Positions 34,401-41,694 of a DNA stretch of 55,819 bases are shown piece after piece (the stretch's first letter is position 1; each line of letters opens with the position of its first letter). Made by a program: the position numbers and the translations under genes. Under the pieces are notes generated by a model. The model did not search any database. It was not told where the DNA came from and saw only the letters and a program-made list of their open reading frames with translations. Origin of the DNA: Acidobacteriota bacterium (lineage in GTDB: Bacteria > Acidobacteriota > Terriglobia > Bryobacterales > Bryobacteraceae); NCBI GenBank assembly GCA_016213725.1, contig JACQZS010000091.1, positions 1 to 55,819 of the forward strand, given 5' to 3'.

Positions 34401-35712
34401 GGACAAGTCGTCGTCGATGGAAGGCCGCAAGATGGAGCTGGCGCGGCTGGCGGCGATCGGCGTGGTGGAGAACCTGAAGCCGATCGACCAGTTGGGCATC
34501 CTGATCTTCGACAACTCGCACTCCTGGGCCGTGCCGCTGCGGCGGGCCGAAGACAGGGGCATGATCAAGCGGCTGATTGCGGGCATTACGCCGGACGGCG
34601 GCACGCAGATTGCGCCGGCGCTGGCGGAGTCGTACAAGCGGATGCTGCCGGCGACGGGGGTCTACAAGCACATCGTGCTGCTGACCGACGGTATTTCGGA
34701 AGAGGGCGACTCGATCGCGCTGGCCAAGGAAGCGGCCGCCAACCGGATCACGATTTCGACGGTGGGGCTGGGGCAGGACGTGAACCGGGCGTACCTGGAA
34801 CGCGTAGCGCAGTTCGCCAAGGGGCGCGCGTATTTCCTGACGGATCCTTCGGGCCTGGAGCAGATCCTGCTGAAAGACGTTCAGGAGCACACGGGGTCCA
34901 CCACCGTGGAGCGCACAATCACGCCGAAGATCCAGCACCAGGCGGAGATTCTCACCGGGCTGCCGATGAACCAGGTGCCGGCGTTGAAGGGCTACGTACG
35001 GTTCCAATCGAAGACGACGGCGGAGACGATTCTCACGATTCCTTCGAACTCGACGGCGGAGAAGGACGATCCACTGCTATCGCGGTGGCAGTACGGGCTG
35101 GGCAGGGCGGCGGTGTTCACGTCGGATGCGAAATCGCGTTGGGCCGAGTCCTGGGTATCGTGGCCGGGGTTCGACCGATTCTGGGCGAACGTGCTGCGGG
35201 ATCTGCTGCCGCAGGCACAGCCCGGGCAGGCGAGCTTGAACTACGACGCGCCCGCTGGGGCGCTGATTGCGGAGTACCGGCAATCGACGGCAGTTCCCTT
35301 CCCTGCCAGAGTTCCGGAGTTGTACGTGATCGGGCCGGACGGCTTCCAGGCGCCGATGACGGTAGAGCGGCTGAGCGGGGATCACATCCGGGCGCGGACG
35401 ACGATAGGCACGCGGCGGGGGTTGTTCCGGGTACGGCCGCTGGAAGAGTCGCGGGCATTTCCAGAGAGCGGCTTGTACCTGCCGGAGCCTGAAATGACGA
35501 CGTACGGCAGCAACCGGACTCTGCTGGAGCAGCTGGCGATGTATACCGGAGGGCGATTCAATCCCACGGCGGCGCAGGTGTTTTCGGCGGGGGGACGGTC
35601 GATTCCGACGACGCTGCGGCTGTGGCCCGGATTGCTGGCGCTGGCGATTGTGCTGAATCTGGCGGAGTTGATCTTGCGGCGGCTGTTCAGCAGAGTGGTT
35701 TCGGCGGCATAG
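31495..35712 (+). CDS. giant membrane protein with BatA-like module, glutamine-amidotransferase-like domain and VWA domains
   Basis: 1405 residues. The N-terminus is BatA-like: two membrane segments (residues about 8-27, 60-82) around a basic loop, then a VWA-like domain whose MIDAS DTSSW is degenerate (about 98). A membrane pair near 575-620 opens a second module. It has a VWA-like strand VLADTSASV (about 632), a DUF4159/glutamine-amidotransferase-like fold (about 856-945, with LENYIRQGGGVMVIGGER) and a full VWA domain with intact MIDAS DKSSSM (about 968). The C-terminus has a last membrane helix (LLALAIVLNLAELI). In many genomes these two modules are separate genes, so this is a fusion. It is the last gene of the MoxR operon and a likely MoxR client. 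Confidence 0.87.
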   Translation: MFFVNLSALEFLALFTAVGGVTLALYLLIRTRRQHRVATLKFWQAAQRKAQQQRRRRIDQPLSLLMQLLALLLLLLAIAQPRFGSKESSGTDHVLLLDTSSWMQIPAQQAEAKRLALQWLRRLPAQDRVMVLRSDALATPLTRFDSTAAEREAAVRQAAPSSSALDLHPSFEVASQALRLNAQRAGEIVYAGPARVSDASDLAAPSNFRLLATKALPANLGLTRMTVRRLASEPSTYEASATVRNYGGAARNVAFTAGLGGAIVSSQLLSVAANGETTAQFRFRSTGAGWLEARIDARDQLPADDRATLEIPSPAKLKVAVFSANPEALRPLLSSDARIDAVYLPQSAYAANYDAGLLVLDSFTPAEAPKRAALYLKPGAASASITKWNTTHPIAAGIRSQDFRFAGARLLSPEKDDVVVASSSEGALIVARDAAPRVVSLGFQPMSADLRFEIATPLLFANILEWMAPQTFLQQEALAATPGAVSLDLPAEYPADQIRVLDAEGNALPFTQDAKTLRFFTAQPSTVRVLTPSVEYVFSLSLPGLGAQAWQPGTEVARGLGPALASSPLPKDFWQVLAILGALLIGLEWWLFRNKPHSRWSLALKVASIAAALASVFQPNVGVEESKLAVAVLADTSASVPGADLQKASQFVGEMDSARGRHLMRVLPFARSVRTPAPQEMASGWKLMSTAGEAGRATDLESALRQAATALPAALVPRVVLISDGRENRGSVARAAWQARQLGIPIDTVLLNGRAAPQLRIESVRLPTVAFTGERFPIVLDVTAPERANATLEISAEGKTLGTTPVTLDPGQNQLTVRAAIATAGAIDVVLQLKSGALGEVRFEQAVSVRRPRLLYLSQDAAGMETHLFATLAAAQFDVISDVPLAAAKFDDYQIVLFNNYDLESIAPARKQELENYIRQGGGVMVIGGERNVYVEKKDRAFADPLDRALPATVAPPRSPEGAALILIVDKSSSMEGRKMELARLAAIGVVENLKPIDQLGILIFDNSHSWAVPLRRAEDRGMIKRLIAGITPDGGTQIAPALAESYKRMLPATGVYKHIVLLTDGISEEGDSIALAKEAAANRITISTVGLGQDVNRAYLERVAQFAKGRAYFLTDPSGLEQILLKDVQEHTGSTTVERTITPKIQHQAEILTGLPMNQVPALKGYVRFQSKTTAETILTIPSNSTAEKDDPLLSRWQYGLGRAAVFTSDAKSRWAESWVSWPGFDRFWANVLRDLLPQAQPGQASLNYDAPAGALIAEYRQSTAVPFPARVPELYVIGPDGFQAPMTVERLSGDHIRARTTIGTRRGLFRVRPLEESRAFPESGLYLPEPEMTTYGSNRTLLEQLAMYTGGRFNPTAAQVFSAGGRSIPTTLRLWPGLLALAIVLNLAELILRRLFSRVVSAA

Positions 35713-35714
35713 GG

Positions 35715-36356
35715 CTACCTGGTGGCATCGAGCCACTCGGCGGCGCGGGCGCGAACGGAGGCGCGGGTGATCTCGTCGGGGATGATGTCACCGATGACGG
35801 CGATGGAGTCCGCGCCGGCGCGGAGGACAGATTGCGCCGTTTCGCGGGTGATGCCGCCGATGGCGACCAGGGGTTTCGTGGTGAGAGTGCGGAGATGCGG
35901 GATCTGCTCCAGGCCGACCTGGGGGTCGGGGTTGTCCTTGGAGAAGGTGGAGAAGACGGGGCCGATGGCGAGGTAGGAGGCTGGCTCGTGGTGGGCGGCG
36001 GCGAGCTGGGCGGCGTTGTGGGTGGAGAAGCCGAGGGGCGCGCCGGGGCCGAGGATGCGGAGGGCGAGGGCGGGGGGGAGATCGTCCTGTCCGAGATGGA
36101 GACCGACATGGAGGAGGGCGGCGAGGTCGGCACGGTCGTTGATGATGAGCTGGGCGCCGGCCTGGGCGCATAACCCAGCGACGGTCTGCGCCGTTTCAAA
36201 CATCTGGCGGGAGAAATGTCCTTTGTGGCGGAACTGCAGGAGCCGGACTCCGGCTTCGAGGAGAGCCTCGGAGAAGAGGACAGGCTGGCGGCCGCGGCGG
36301 GTGAGGGCAAGGGTATCGAGAATAGGATAGAAACGCGGGAGCACGGAGACCATCAT
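35715..36356 (-). CDS. thiE: thiamine-phosphate synthase
   Basis: 213 residues from the ATG at 36356 (MMVS). ThiE TIM-barrel features: YPILD at strand 1, VRLLQFRHK, LIINDRADLAALLHVGLHLGQDDL, PASYLAIGPVFSTFSK, KPLVAIGGIT and DSIAVIGDI. These bind HMP-pyrophosphate and thiazole phosphate, and the enzyme joins them to give thiamine phosphate. The substitution of FRHK for the more common RxK region is within family variation. No other thiamine genes are nearby. The stop is two bases from the convergent VWA gene stop. Confidence 0.9.
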   Translation of the reverse strand: MMVSVLPRFYPILDTLALTRRGRQPVLFSEALLEAGVRLLQFRHKGHFSRQMFETAQTVAGLCAQAGAQLIINDRADLAALLHVGLHLGQDDLPPALALRILGPGAPLGFSTHNAAQLAAAHHEPASYLAIGPVFSTFSKDNPDPQVGLEQIPHLRTLTTKPLVAIGGITRETAQSVLRAGADSIAVIGDIIPDEITRASVRARAAEWLDATR

Positions 36357-36399
36357 AGCGGTGCCATGGTAGACTCTGTTCACTAGAAAGGGGGGGCTT

Positions 36400-36675
36400 A
36401 TGCCCAAGTTCGTAATTGAAAGAGAGATTCCAGGTGTGGGCGGACTGAGCCCGGACCAGTTACAGGCGATTTCGCAGAAGTCGTGCTCTGTGCTGCGGGA
36501 GCTGGGCCCGCAGGTGCAGTGGGTGGAGAGCTACGTGTGCGCGGACAAGATCTACTGCGTCTACATCGCGCCGGATGAGGCGAGCGTGCGTGAACACGGG
36601 GCAAGGGGCGGTTTCCCGGTAAACGTGGTGTCGCAGGTGGTGCGGAAGATCGACCCGACGACCGCGGAAGGCTAG
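36400..36675 (+). CDS. DUF4242 small protein (SCO4226-like nickel-binding family)
   Basis: 91 residues, with a GGGGGG-rich ribosome site. The sequence fits the DUF4242/SCO4226 family: KFVIEREIPGVGGLSP, then VQWVESYVCADKIYCVYIAP and REHGARGGFPVN. The family is a ferredoxin-like fold reported to bind nickel in one member. The His of REHG and the glutamates are the candidate ligands. Its stop codon overlaps, on the opposite strand, that of the candidate selenoprotein: one CTAG serves both. Confidence 0.8.
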   Translation: MPKFVIEREIPGVGGLSPDQLQAISQKSCSVLRELGPQVQWVESYVCADKIYCVYIAPDEASVREHGARGGFPVNVVSQVVRKIDPTTAEG

Positions 36676-37103
36676 AGAGACGCCAGGATGGCGCTCACCG
36701 GGGGCGTGCCGCGCCAGGCGGCGGCGATAGCCTGATCGGGTCCGATGACATAGACGGTGCGGCGCACGATGGGACCGAAGCCCGCCTTGTACTGGAACGC
36801 GATGCGCCCGCCCTTGTCGCAGAGGAGCGCGAAGGGCAGGCCGAGTTTTTCGACGTAGCGCGTGTGGCTGGCGGGACCGGCGGGATTCACGCCGTAGACC
36901 ACGGCGTTAGCGGCTTCGAGTTGCGGCCAGGCATCGCGAAGCGCGCTGAGCTGGTGCGTTCAACCGGGCGTGTCGTCGGCGGGATAGAAGACGAGGACGA
37001 CGGGGCGGCCGCGGTGTTGGTCGAGACGCACGGTGCGGCCCATGTGGTCGGTGGATTCAAAGGGCGGCGCGGGAGTTCCAGGCCGAGTGGGAGCGCCGAT
37101 CAT
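36672..37103 (-). CDS. candidate selenocysteine peroxiredoxin (BCP/PrxQ-like), in-frame TGA at the peroxidatic Cys
   Basis: From the ATG at 37103 to the TAG at 36672 the frame encodes 143 residues if the TGA at 36960-36962 is read through. Before it comes a full thioredoxin-fold start, PVVLVFYPADDTPG, and after it THQLSALRD, so the TGA falls exactly where BCP/PrxQ proteins have the catalytic Cys (TPGCT). After it the frame continues with peroxiredoxin sequence (VVYGVNPAGPASHTRYVEKL, FQYKAGFGPIVRRTVYVI) to a normal stop. The usual second Cys five residues later is missing; another lies in ALLCDKG and could serve for resolution. A stem-loop sits downstream of the TGA at SECIS-like spacing. The alternative is a nonsense mutation or base-call error (TGC to TGA). 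Confidence 0.7.
36927..36954 (-). promoter_or_regulatory. candidate bacterial SECIS stem-loop
   Basis: Immediately inside the coding strand after the TGA, CCAG pairs with CUGG at the base, then C-A with U-G, then CGC with GCG, around an apical loop starting with G (GCUUC). Two short mismatched interiors interrupt the stem. The apical loop begins 17 nt after the TGA, within the range known for bacterial SECIS elements, and has a G at its first position as they do. Folded by eye only. Confidence 0.5.
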
Positions 37104-37113
37104 GGATGCCTCG

Positions 37114-37119
37114 ATTGTA
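37114..37119 (-). promoter_or_regulatory. -10 box of the peroxiredoxin gene
   Basis: TACAAT on the minus strand lies ten bases upstream of the ATG at 37103. The leader would be a few bases at most. No clear -35. Confidence 0.35.
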
Positions 37120-37314
37120 GCGGAGATCGCGGGATCGGGTCCGCAGGATCTGGGAAGAGCTGTGGGGCGTATTGACTTCCAGTGCCGGCTGAAATACGAT
37201 GCGAGTCCCTGGCAGCAAGCCGCTCATGGGCAGGGGATGCTTGCCGGCGGCCGCCGCTTTGAGAGCGGGTGGTGTGGTTTTGATTCCCGGAATCGGGCTG
37301 AGGATTGTGGTCCC

Positions 37315-38562
37315 GTGCAAAAAGCATTTGTCCTGTTCATCCTGATCTTGGCAGCTACGATGCAGGCGCCGGCTCAGAGCCGGACGTTCGACATCTACTC
37401 TTTCACGCCGCCGCCGGGCTGGTCGTTCCAGGATGGCCGCGACCACCTGAGCTACACGTCGATCGATCAGGCGCGGCGAACCTTCTGCATGCTGGGGGTC
37501 TATTCGAGCCGGGCTGGTTCGGGGCGCCCGGATGCGGAGTTCGCCGAAGAGTGGAAAACGATCGTCCAGCAGAGCTTTCGGAGCCAGGCAAGTCCACGGC
37601 CTGCGCCCGGGAACACTGCGGCAGGAGTGAGCTATCTGAATGGCTCAGCAGAGGCGCAGCAGCAGAACGGCGCGCCGGCGCATGTGCGCCTGGTGACTTT
37701 TCAGGGAGGCAATCGAGTGGGCAGCATGATGTTCGTGGCGACGCACCGTGCCGCCATGGAATCCTGCGAGCCGGCGATCCAGAATCTTCTCAACAGCGTG
37801 CGGCTGAGCGTGCAAGGAGCGGCGGCACCGCAGCCGGCCGCACCGCAGACTTCCAGCCCGCCCGCGACAGGTGCGGCAAACCCGGCGGGCAGTTCCCAGC
37901 CTGCACCCAATCGCAGCGGAATCGCCGGCGTGTGGATGGGATTCCGGCCGCTGGGCATGGGGAGCTATGAGCCACGTCCGCGCTGGTATACGTTCTTTGA
38001 AGACGGACAGGTGTTCGAGGACATTCCGCGAGAGGGCTTCGCCGGTTGGAACAGCTCAGCCAGCAAAGCCACCGAGGAGCAGCGCCCGTACTGGGGCACC
38101 TACACGTTTTCGAACGGATCGGGAGTCATCACCAAGCCAGGCGCGCGATTTACCACCAGCATCCGCATGGACGCGGACGGCGGGATTCTGCTCGACTCCG
38201 ACAAGTTCATCCGCTGCAGCGGGGTGGACGGACTACGGCTGGAAGGCTCATGGACCTCGTTTTCCGATCCAAACGATCCGGCGCTGAACCAGCTCCCGGC
38301 AGGCCAGCGGCCGATTCTCAGGCTGGCTCGCAGCGGACAGTTCCTGGACGAAGGGATCTTCCTGACCATCCTGAGAAACTACACGGAACAGGCACCGCCG
38401 AGTGGGGCCGGCACCTACGAAATCCGCGCGTTCACGCTGATACTCCGCTACAGGGACGGAACGGTCAGGCAGGTGGCCTTCACTGGGCTTCTGAAGCTGG
38501 ATCCGGGGCGGGACAATAACATCCTGTTCCTCGGACGCACGCAATTCAACCGGCAGAAGTAG
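37315..38562 (+). CDS. secreted hypothetical protein, two beta-rich halves
   Basis: 415 residues from GTG 37315 (GAGG about 11 nt upstream); the track-length extension upstream lacks a start signal. The signal peptide is KAFVLFILILAATMQAPAQ. The first half (to about 165) ends in the SMMFVATH...ESCEPAIQNLLNSV stretch, similar to eukaryote-like PsbP/DUF1795-type domains but not convincingly so. A Pro/Ala/Gln linker follows, then a half starting GVWMGFRPLGMGSYEPRPRWY that repeats lipocalin-like strands (YWGTYTFSNGSG, GTYEIRAFTLILRYRDGT). I do not recognise a named family. Confidence 0.7.
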   Translation: MQKAFVLFILILAATMQAPAQSRTFDIYSFTPPPGWSFQDGRDHLSYTSIDQARRTFCMLGVYSSRAGSGRPDAEFAEEWKTIVQQSFRSQASPRPAPGNTAAGVSYLNGSAEAQQQNGAPAHVRLVTFQGGNRVGSMMFVATHRAAMESCEPAIQNLLNSVRLSVQGAAAPQPAAPQTSSPPATGAANPAGSSQPAPNRSGIAGVWMGFRPLGMGSYEPRPRWYTFFEDGQVFEDIPREGFAGWNSSASKATEEQRPYWGTYTFSNGSGVITKPGARFTTSIRMDADGGILLDSDKFIRCSGVDGLRLEGSWTSFSDPNDPALNQLPAGQRPILRLARSGQFLDEGIFLTILRNYTEQAPPSGAGTYEIRAFTLILRYRDGTVRQVAFTGLLKLDPGRDNNILFLGRTQFNRQK

Positions 38563-38772
38563 ATTCGGCGCAGTTGATTTGGAGGCCGCCGCGACGATGC
38601 GCCCGGCAGCCACTCCCGGGGCGGGTATGGCCCGTCGAGTCTGGAATTATTCCCAACTTGCAGCGCGCAAGCAGCGAGGACCAGGGCGTGATGAAAGCGG
38701 CAGCCCCGCAAGGGAGAATCCCGGAGCAGCAGAGCCGCGGCGCAGACCGGAGGCCAAGCGCCGGCCAAACGC

Positions 38773-39207
38773 TTATTGGCTGACGTAAGACATCAGGCGT
38801 TCCTGGACAGTTTTGGCGCGCTGATTGTCCCAACAGGCGATGAAGACGGTGTCGTCGCCGGCGACGGTGCCGGCGACCTCGGCCCAATCTTCCTGGTCGA
38901 GGGCGACGGCGAGGGAGTTGGCGCTGCCGGTGGAGGTCTTGAGGATGACGAAGTTCTGGGCGAGGCGGACATCGAGAAGGTACTCGGCCATCACCTGGCC
39001 GAGGCTTGGGCCGGTGGGATCGGGGAGGATCTCGCGGTAGCCATCGGCGGTCTTCGCCAAGCCCATTTCGCGGATGTCGCGGGAGAGGGTGACCTGGGTG
39101 GTTTCAATGCCCTGGTCGCGGAGCTCGCGGGCGAGTTCGTCCTGGGTATTGATGCGCTTGGTGCGGATGAGCTTGAGGATCTGTCCCTGGCGGTAATTTT
39201 TGGTCAT
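38773..39207 (-). CDS. argR: arginine repressor ArgR
   Basis: 144 residues, normal length. The N-terminal winged helix (RQGQILKLIRTKRINTQDEL, then QVTLSRDIREMGL) binds ARG boxes. The C-terminal oligomerisation domain has the arginine-binding motif GTVAGDDTVFIAC in place of the usual GTIAGDDT. It is co-transcribed after argH with an ATGA overlap, and the whole operon is preceded by two ARG boxes, so it probably represses its own expression. It responds to arginine by forming a hexamer that binds DNA. Confidence 0.95.
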   Translation of the reverse strand: MTKNYRQGQILKLIRTKRINTQDELARELRDQGIETTQVTLSRDIREMGLAKTADGYREILPDPTGPSLGQVMAEYLLDVRLAQNFVILKTSTGSANSLAVALDQEDWAEVAGTVAGDDTVFIACWDNQRAKTVQERLMSYVSQ

Positions 39208-40583
39208 GACATCGACTCCAGACGAGAGTGGGCGGCGGCGAGCGCCGCGCGGACGGTGGCGGGGGCGGTGCCGCCGGGTGCGGTACGGGTCTTCATGCCC
39301 TCGGCGGGATTCATGAAGCGGGCCATCTCCGGGGAGAAGCGGGGGTCAAAGGCGTGCAGCGCCTCGCCGGTCCACTCGGACGGTTTCCTGTTTTGGCTGA
39401 CGCTTTCGAGCACGAGGCGGCCGACGAGCTGGTGGGCCTGATGGAAGGGGACGCCGGCGCGGGAGAGGGCTTCCGCGAGATCTGTTGCTACCAGCCAGCC
39501 ATCCTCGGCGGCCTGCAAGGGCGGCGCGGGGCGGAGCGTGGTGGTCTCCACGACGCCGCGGGTCATTTCCAGCGAGAGGGTGAGCTGATCGACGGCGTCG
39601 AAGAGGGGCTCTTTATCCTCCTGCATGTCGCGATTGTAAGTCATCGGCAGGCCCTTCATGGTGGTGAAGAGAGAGGTGAAGGAGCCGAAGATGCGGCCGC
39701 ACTTGCCGCGGATGAGCTCGAGCGAATCGGGGTTCTTCTTCTGCGGCATGAGAGAGGAGCCGCTGGTGACGCCGTCGCCGAGATCGAGCCAGCCGAATTC
39801 GTCGGAGGAGTAGAAGATCCAGTCCTCGGCGAGGCGGGAGAGGTGAATGGCGCAGAAGGAGGCGGCGGAGAGGTAGTCCAGCGCCCAGTCGCGGTCTGCG
39901 GAGACGTCCATGGAGTTGAGGGTGACGCCGTCGAAACCGAGTTCGCCGGCGAGGCCTTCGCGATCAACGGGGAAGCCTGAGCCAGCCAGGGCGCCGGAGC
40001 CGAGGGGCATGAGATTCACGCGGGCGCGGGCTTGCAGGAGGCGCTGGTGGTCGCGGGCGAACATCTCGAAATAGGCCAGGAGATAGTGGGCCCAGGTGAC
40101 GGGCTGTGCGCGGCGGACGTGGGTGTAGCCGGCGACGATGGTGTCGGTGTGTTTCCCGGCGAAGTCGAGGAGCGACGCCATCAGGCCGCGGAGCAGCGCG
40201 GTGGTGCGATCGATTTCGCCGCGCAGCCACAGGCGCGTGTCCAGCGAGACCTGCTCATTGCGGGAACGGCCGGTGTGGATCTTGTCGGCGAGCGCGCCGG
40301 CATTGACCTTCAGCAGGCGGATGACGTAGGTGTGGATGTCCTCGTCGGGGGCGTCGGCGGGAGGCTCCGGGATGGAGGCCAGCGCGTCGCAGATGGCCTG
40401 CGCCTCGCTGTCCTGAAGGATGCCAACGCGGGCCAAGGCACGGGCATAGGCCTGGGAGCCGAGGATGTCGGCGGCAAACAGGCGGCGGTCAAAGTGCAGC
40501 GACCAGGAGAAGCGCTGGAAGACTTCCGAGGGGCCGGATTCGAAGCGTCCGCCCCAGAGTTTCATCGGTGTTTCTTGGCTCAT
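39204..40583 (-). CDS. argH: argininosuccinate lyase
   Basis: 459 residues from the ATG at 40583, which lies in an ATGA overlap with argF. A later ATG (40565) would omit six residues (MSQETP), but the overlap favours the first. Family landmarks: KLWGGRF at the N-terminus, AGYTHVRRAQPVTWAHYL, the signature loop GSSLMPQKKNPD, with the catalytic Ser, and MTYNRDMQEDK. It splits argininosuccinate into arginine and fumarate, the last step of arginine synthesis. Stop overlaps the argR start by 4 bp. Confidence 0.96.
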   Translation of the reverse strand: MSQETPMKLWGGRFESGPSEVFQRFSWSLHFDRRLFAADILGSQAYARALARVGILQDSEAQAICDALASIPEPPADAPDEDIHTYVIRLLKVNAGALADKIHTGRSRNEQVSLDTRLWLRGEIDRTTALLRGLMASLLDFAGKHTDTIVAGYTHVRRAQPVTWAHYLLAYFEMFARDHQRLLQARARVNLMPLGSGALAGSGFPVDREGLAGELGFDGVTLNSMDVSADRDWALDYLSAASFCAIHLSRLAEDWIFYSSDEFGWLDLGDGVTSGSSLMPQKKNPDSLELIRGKCGRIFGSFTSLFTTMKGLPMTYNRDMQEDKEPLFDAVDQLTLSLEMTRGVVETTTLRPAPPLQAAEDGWLVATDLAEALSRAGVPFHQAHQLVGRLVLESVSQNRKPSEWTGEALHAFDPRFSPEMARFMNPAEGMKTRTAPGGTAPATVRAALAAAHSRLESMS

Positions 40584-41527
40584 TTCGCGGGACCGTCCAG
40601 GAGCATGAGGAGCAGGGCTTTCTGGGCGTGAAGGCGGTTTTCGGCCTGGTCGAAGACGACCGAAATCGGGGATTCGATGACCTCCGACGTGACCTCCTCT
40701 TCGCGGTGGGCGGGGAGGCAGTGCATGAAGAGCGCACCGGGCGCGGCGAGCGCCATCAAGTCCGAGTTGACCTGGTAGGCGGCGAAGGCACGGGCGCGCT
40801 CGGCGGCCTCGTGCTCGAAGCCCATGGAGGCCCAAACGTCCGTGTAGACCGCCTCGGCACCGGCGAGGCCTTCGGCCGGATCGTTGGCGACGGAGATCAC
40901 GGCGCCGGTTTCGGCGGCGAAGGCGCGGGCCTGGGCGAGGATGTCGGGCAGCGGCTCGTAGCCCGGAGGAGTGACGCAGGTGACACTCAACCCGAGGCGG
41001 GCGCCGTCGAGCATGAGCGAGTTGGCGACATTGTTGCCGTCGCCGACGAAGGCCAGCTTGTGACCCTTCCACCCGCCCCAGTGTTCTTGGAGCGTCTGCA
41101 TGTCGGCGAAGATCTGGCAGGGGTGGTAAAGGTCGCTCAGGGCGTTTACGACGGGGACGCGGGCGTAGAGGGCCAGGTCGTCCACGGTCTTCTGGGAGAA
41201 GGTGCGGGCGACGATCAGGTCAGTCCAGCGCTCCAGATTGCGGGCCACGTCCGCCACGGGCTCACGGCCCCCGATGGGGCCCGTGTTCAGGATGGCATCG
41301 CCGCCGAGTTGCTTGGAGGCGACTTCAAAGGTGATGCGGGTGCGCAGGGAGGGCTTCTCGAAGAGAAGACTGACGATACGGCCGCGGAGAGAGGAGCGGA
41401 AGCTGCCGGGAGCGCGCTTCACCTCGGCGGCGAGGTCGAGCAGGGAGACGAGTTCAGCTTGGGTGACGTCCAGGTCCGAAGTGAGATTCTGGGCAGCCAA
41501 CTGGGGGAAGGTAGGGACAGGATCCAT
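40580..41527 (-). CDS. argF: ornithine carbamoyltransferase
   Basis: 315 residues. The carbamoyl-phosphate motif is FEKPSLRTRITFEV (S-L-R-T-R in place of S-T-R-T-R, a common variant), followed by the LYHPCQ motif. The ornithine-binding HCLP motif is in LFMHCLPAHREEEV. It joins ornithine and carbamoyl phosphate to citrulline. It is the first gene of an argF-argH-argR operon controlled by tandem ARG boxes just upstream; a separate argG must be elsewhere. An acetylornithine-specific transferase is less likely because of the normal length and HCLP context. Confidence 0.93.
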   Translation of the reverse strand: MDPVPTFPQLAAQNLTSDLDVTQAELVSLLDLAAEVKRAPGSFRSSLRGRIVSLLFEKPSLRTRITFEVASKQLGGDAILNTGPIGGREPVADVARNLERWTDLIVARTFSQKTVDDLALYARVPVVNALSDLYHPCQIFADMQTLQEHWGGWKGHKLAFVGDGNNVANSLMLDGARLGLSVTCVTPPGYEPLPDILAQARAFAAETGAVISVANDPAEGLAGAEAVYTDVWASMGFEHEAAERARAFAAYQVNSDLMALAAPGALFMHCLPAHREEEVTSEVIESPISVVFDQAENRLHAQKALLLMLLDGPAK

Positions 41528-41536
41528 GGGTGTCCG

Positions 41537-41574
41537 AATGAATAGTTATTCGTTTGATTGAATAATTACACACC
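41537..41574. promoter_or_regulatory. two tandem ARG boxes upstream of argF
   Basis: The first box, 41537-41554 (AATGAATAGTTATTCGTT), matches the 18-bp consensus nnTGAATwwwwATTCAnn with one change. The second, 41557-41574 (ATTGAATAATTACACACC), keeps TGAATAATTA and the late CA but not the full right arm. They are 2 bp apart, the usual tandem layout for an ArgR hexamer. They lie 10-47 bp before the argF ATG, so bound repressor would cover the promoter or start-site region. ArgR itself is encoded in the same operon. Confidence 0.8.
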
Positions 41575-41654
41575 GCCGGATACAAGTCAAGCGCCCGGGA
41601 AAGCTAGGGGATGGCGGAAGCGCTGGAAAGAGCGGGGGGGAGAACGTGAGGTGT

Positions 41655-41681
41655 GCCGGGCGTCCGCGAGGTGCGCCCGGC
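41655..41681 (-). terminator. hairpin after the zinc-knuckle gene
   Basis: An 8-bp perfect stem (GCCGGGCG / CGCCCGGC) with an 11-nt loop lies 14 bp beyond the stop of the zinc-knuckle gene. There is no T tract. Confidence 0.4.
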
Positions 41682-41694
41682 CCGTGAGAGTGAA

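Noticed and set aside
36672-36902. A stand-alone 76-residue protein as the downstream half of the peroxiredoxin
   Set aside because: It lacks the peroxidatic position and ribosome site. Reading through the TGA restores a full peroxiredoxin in one frame.
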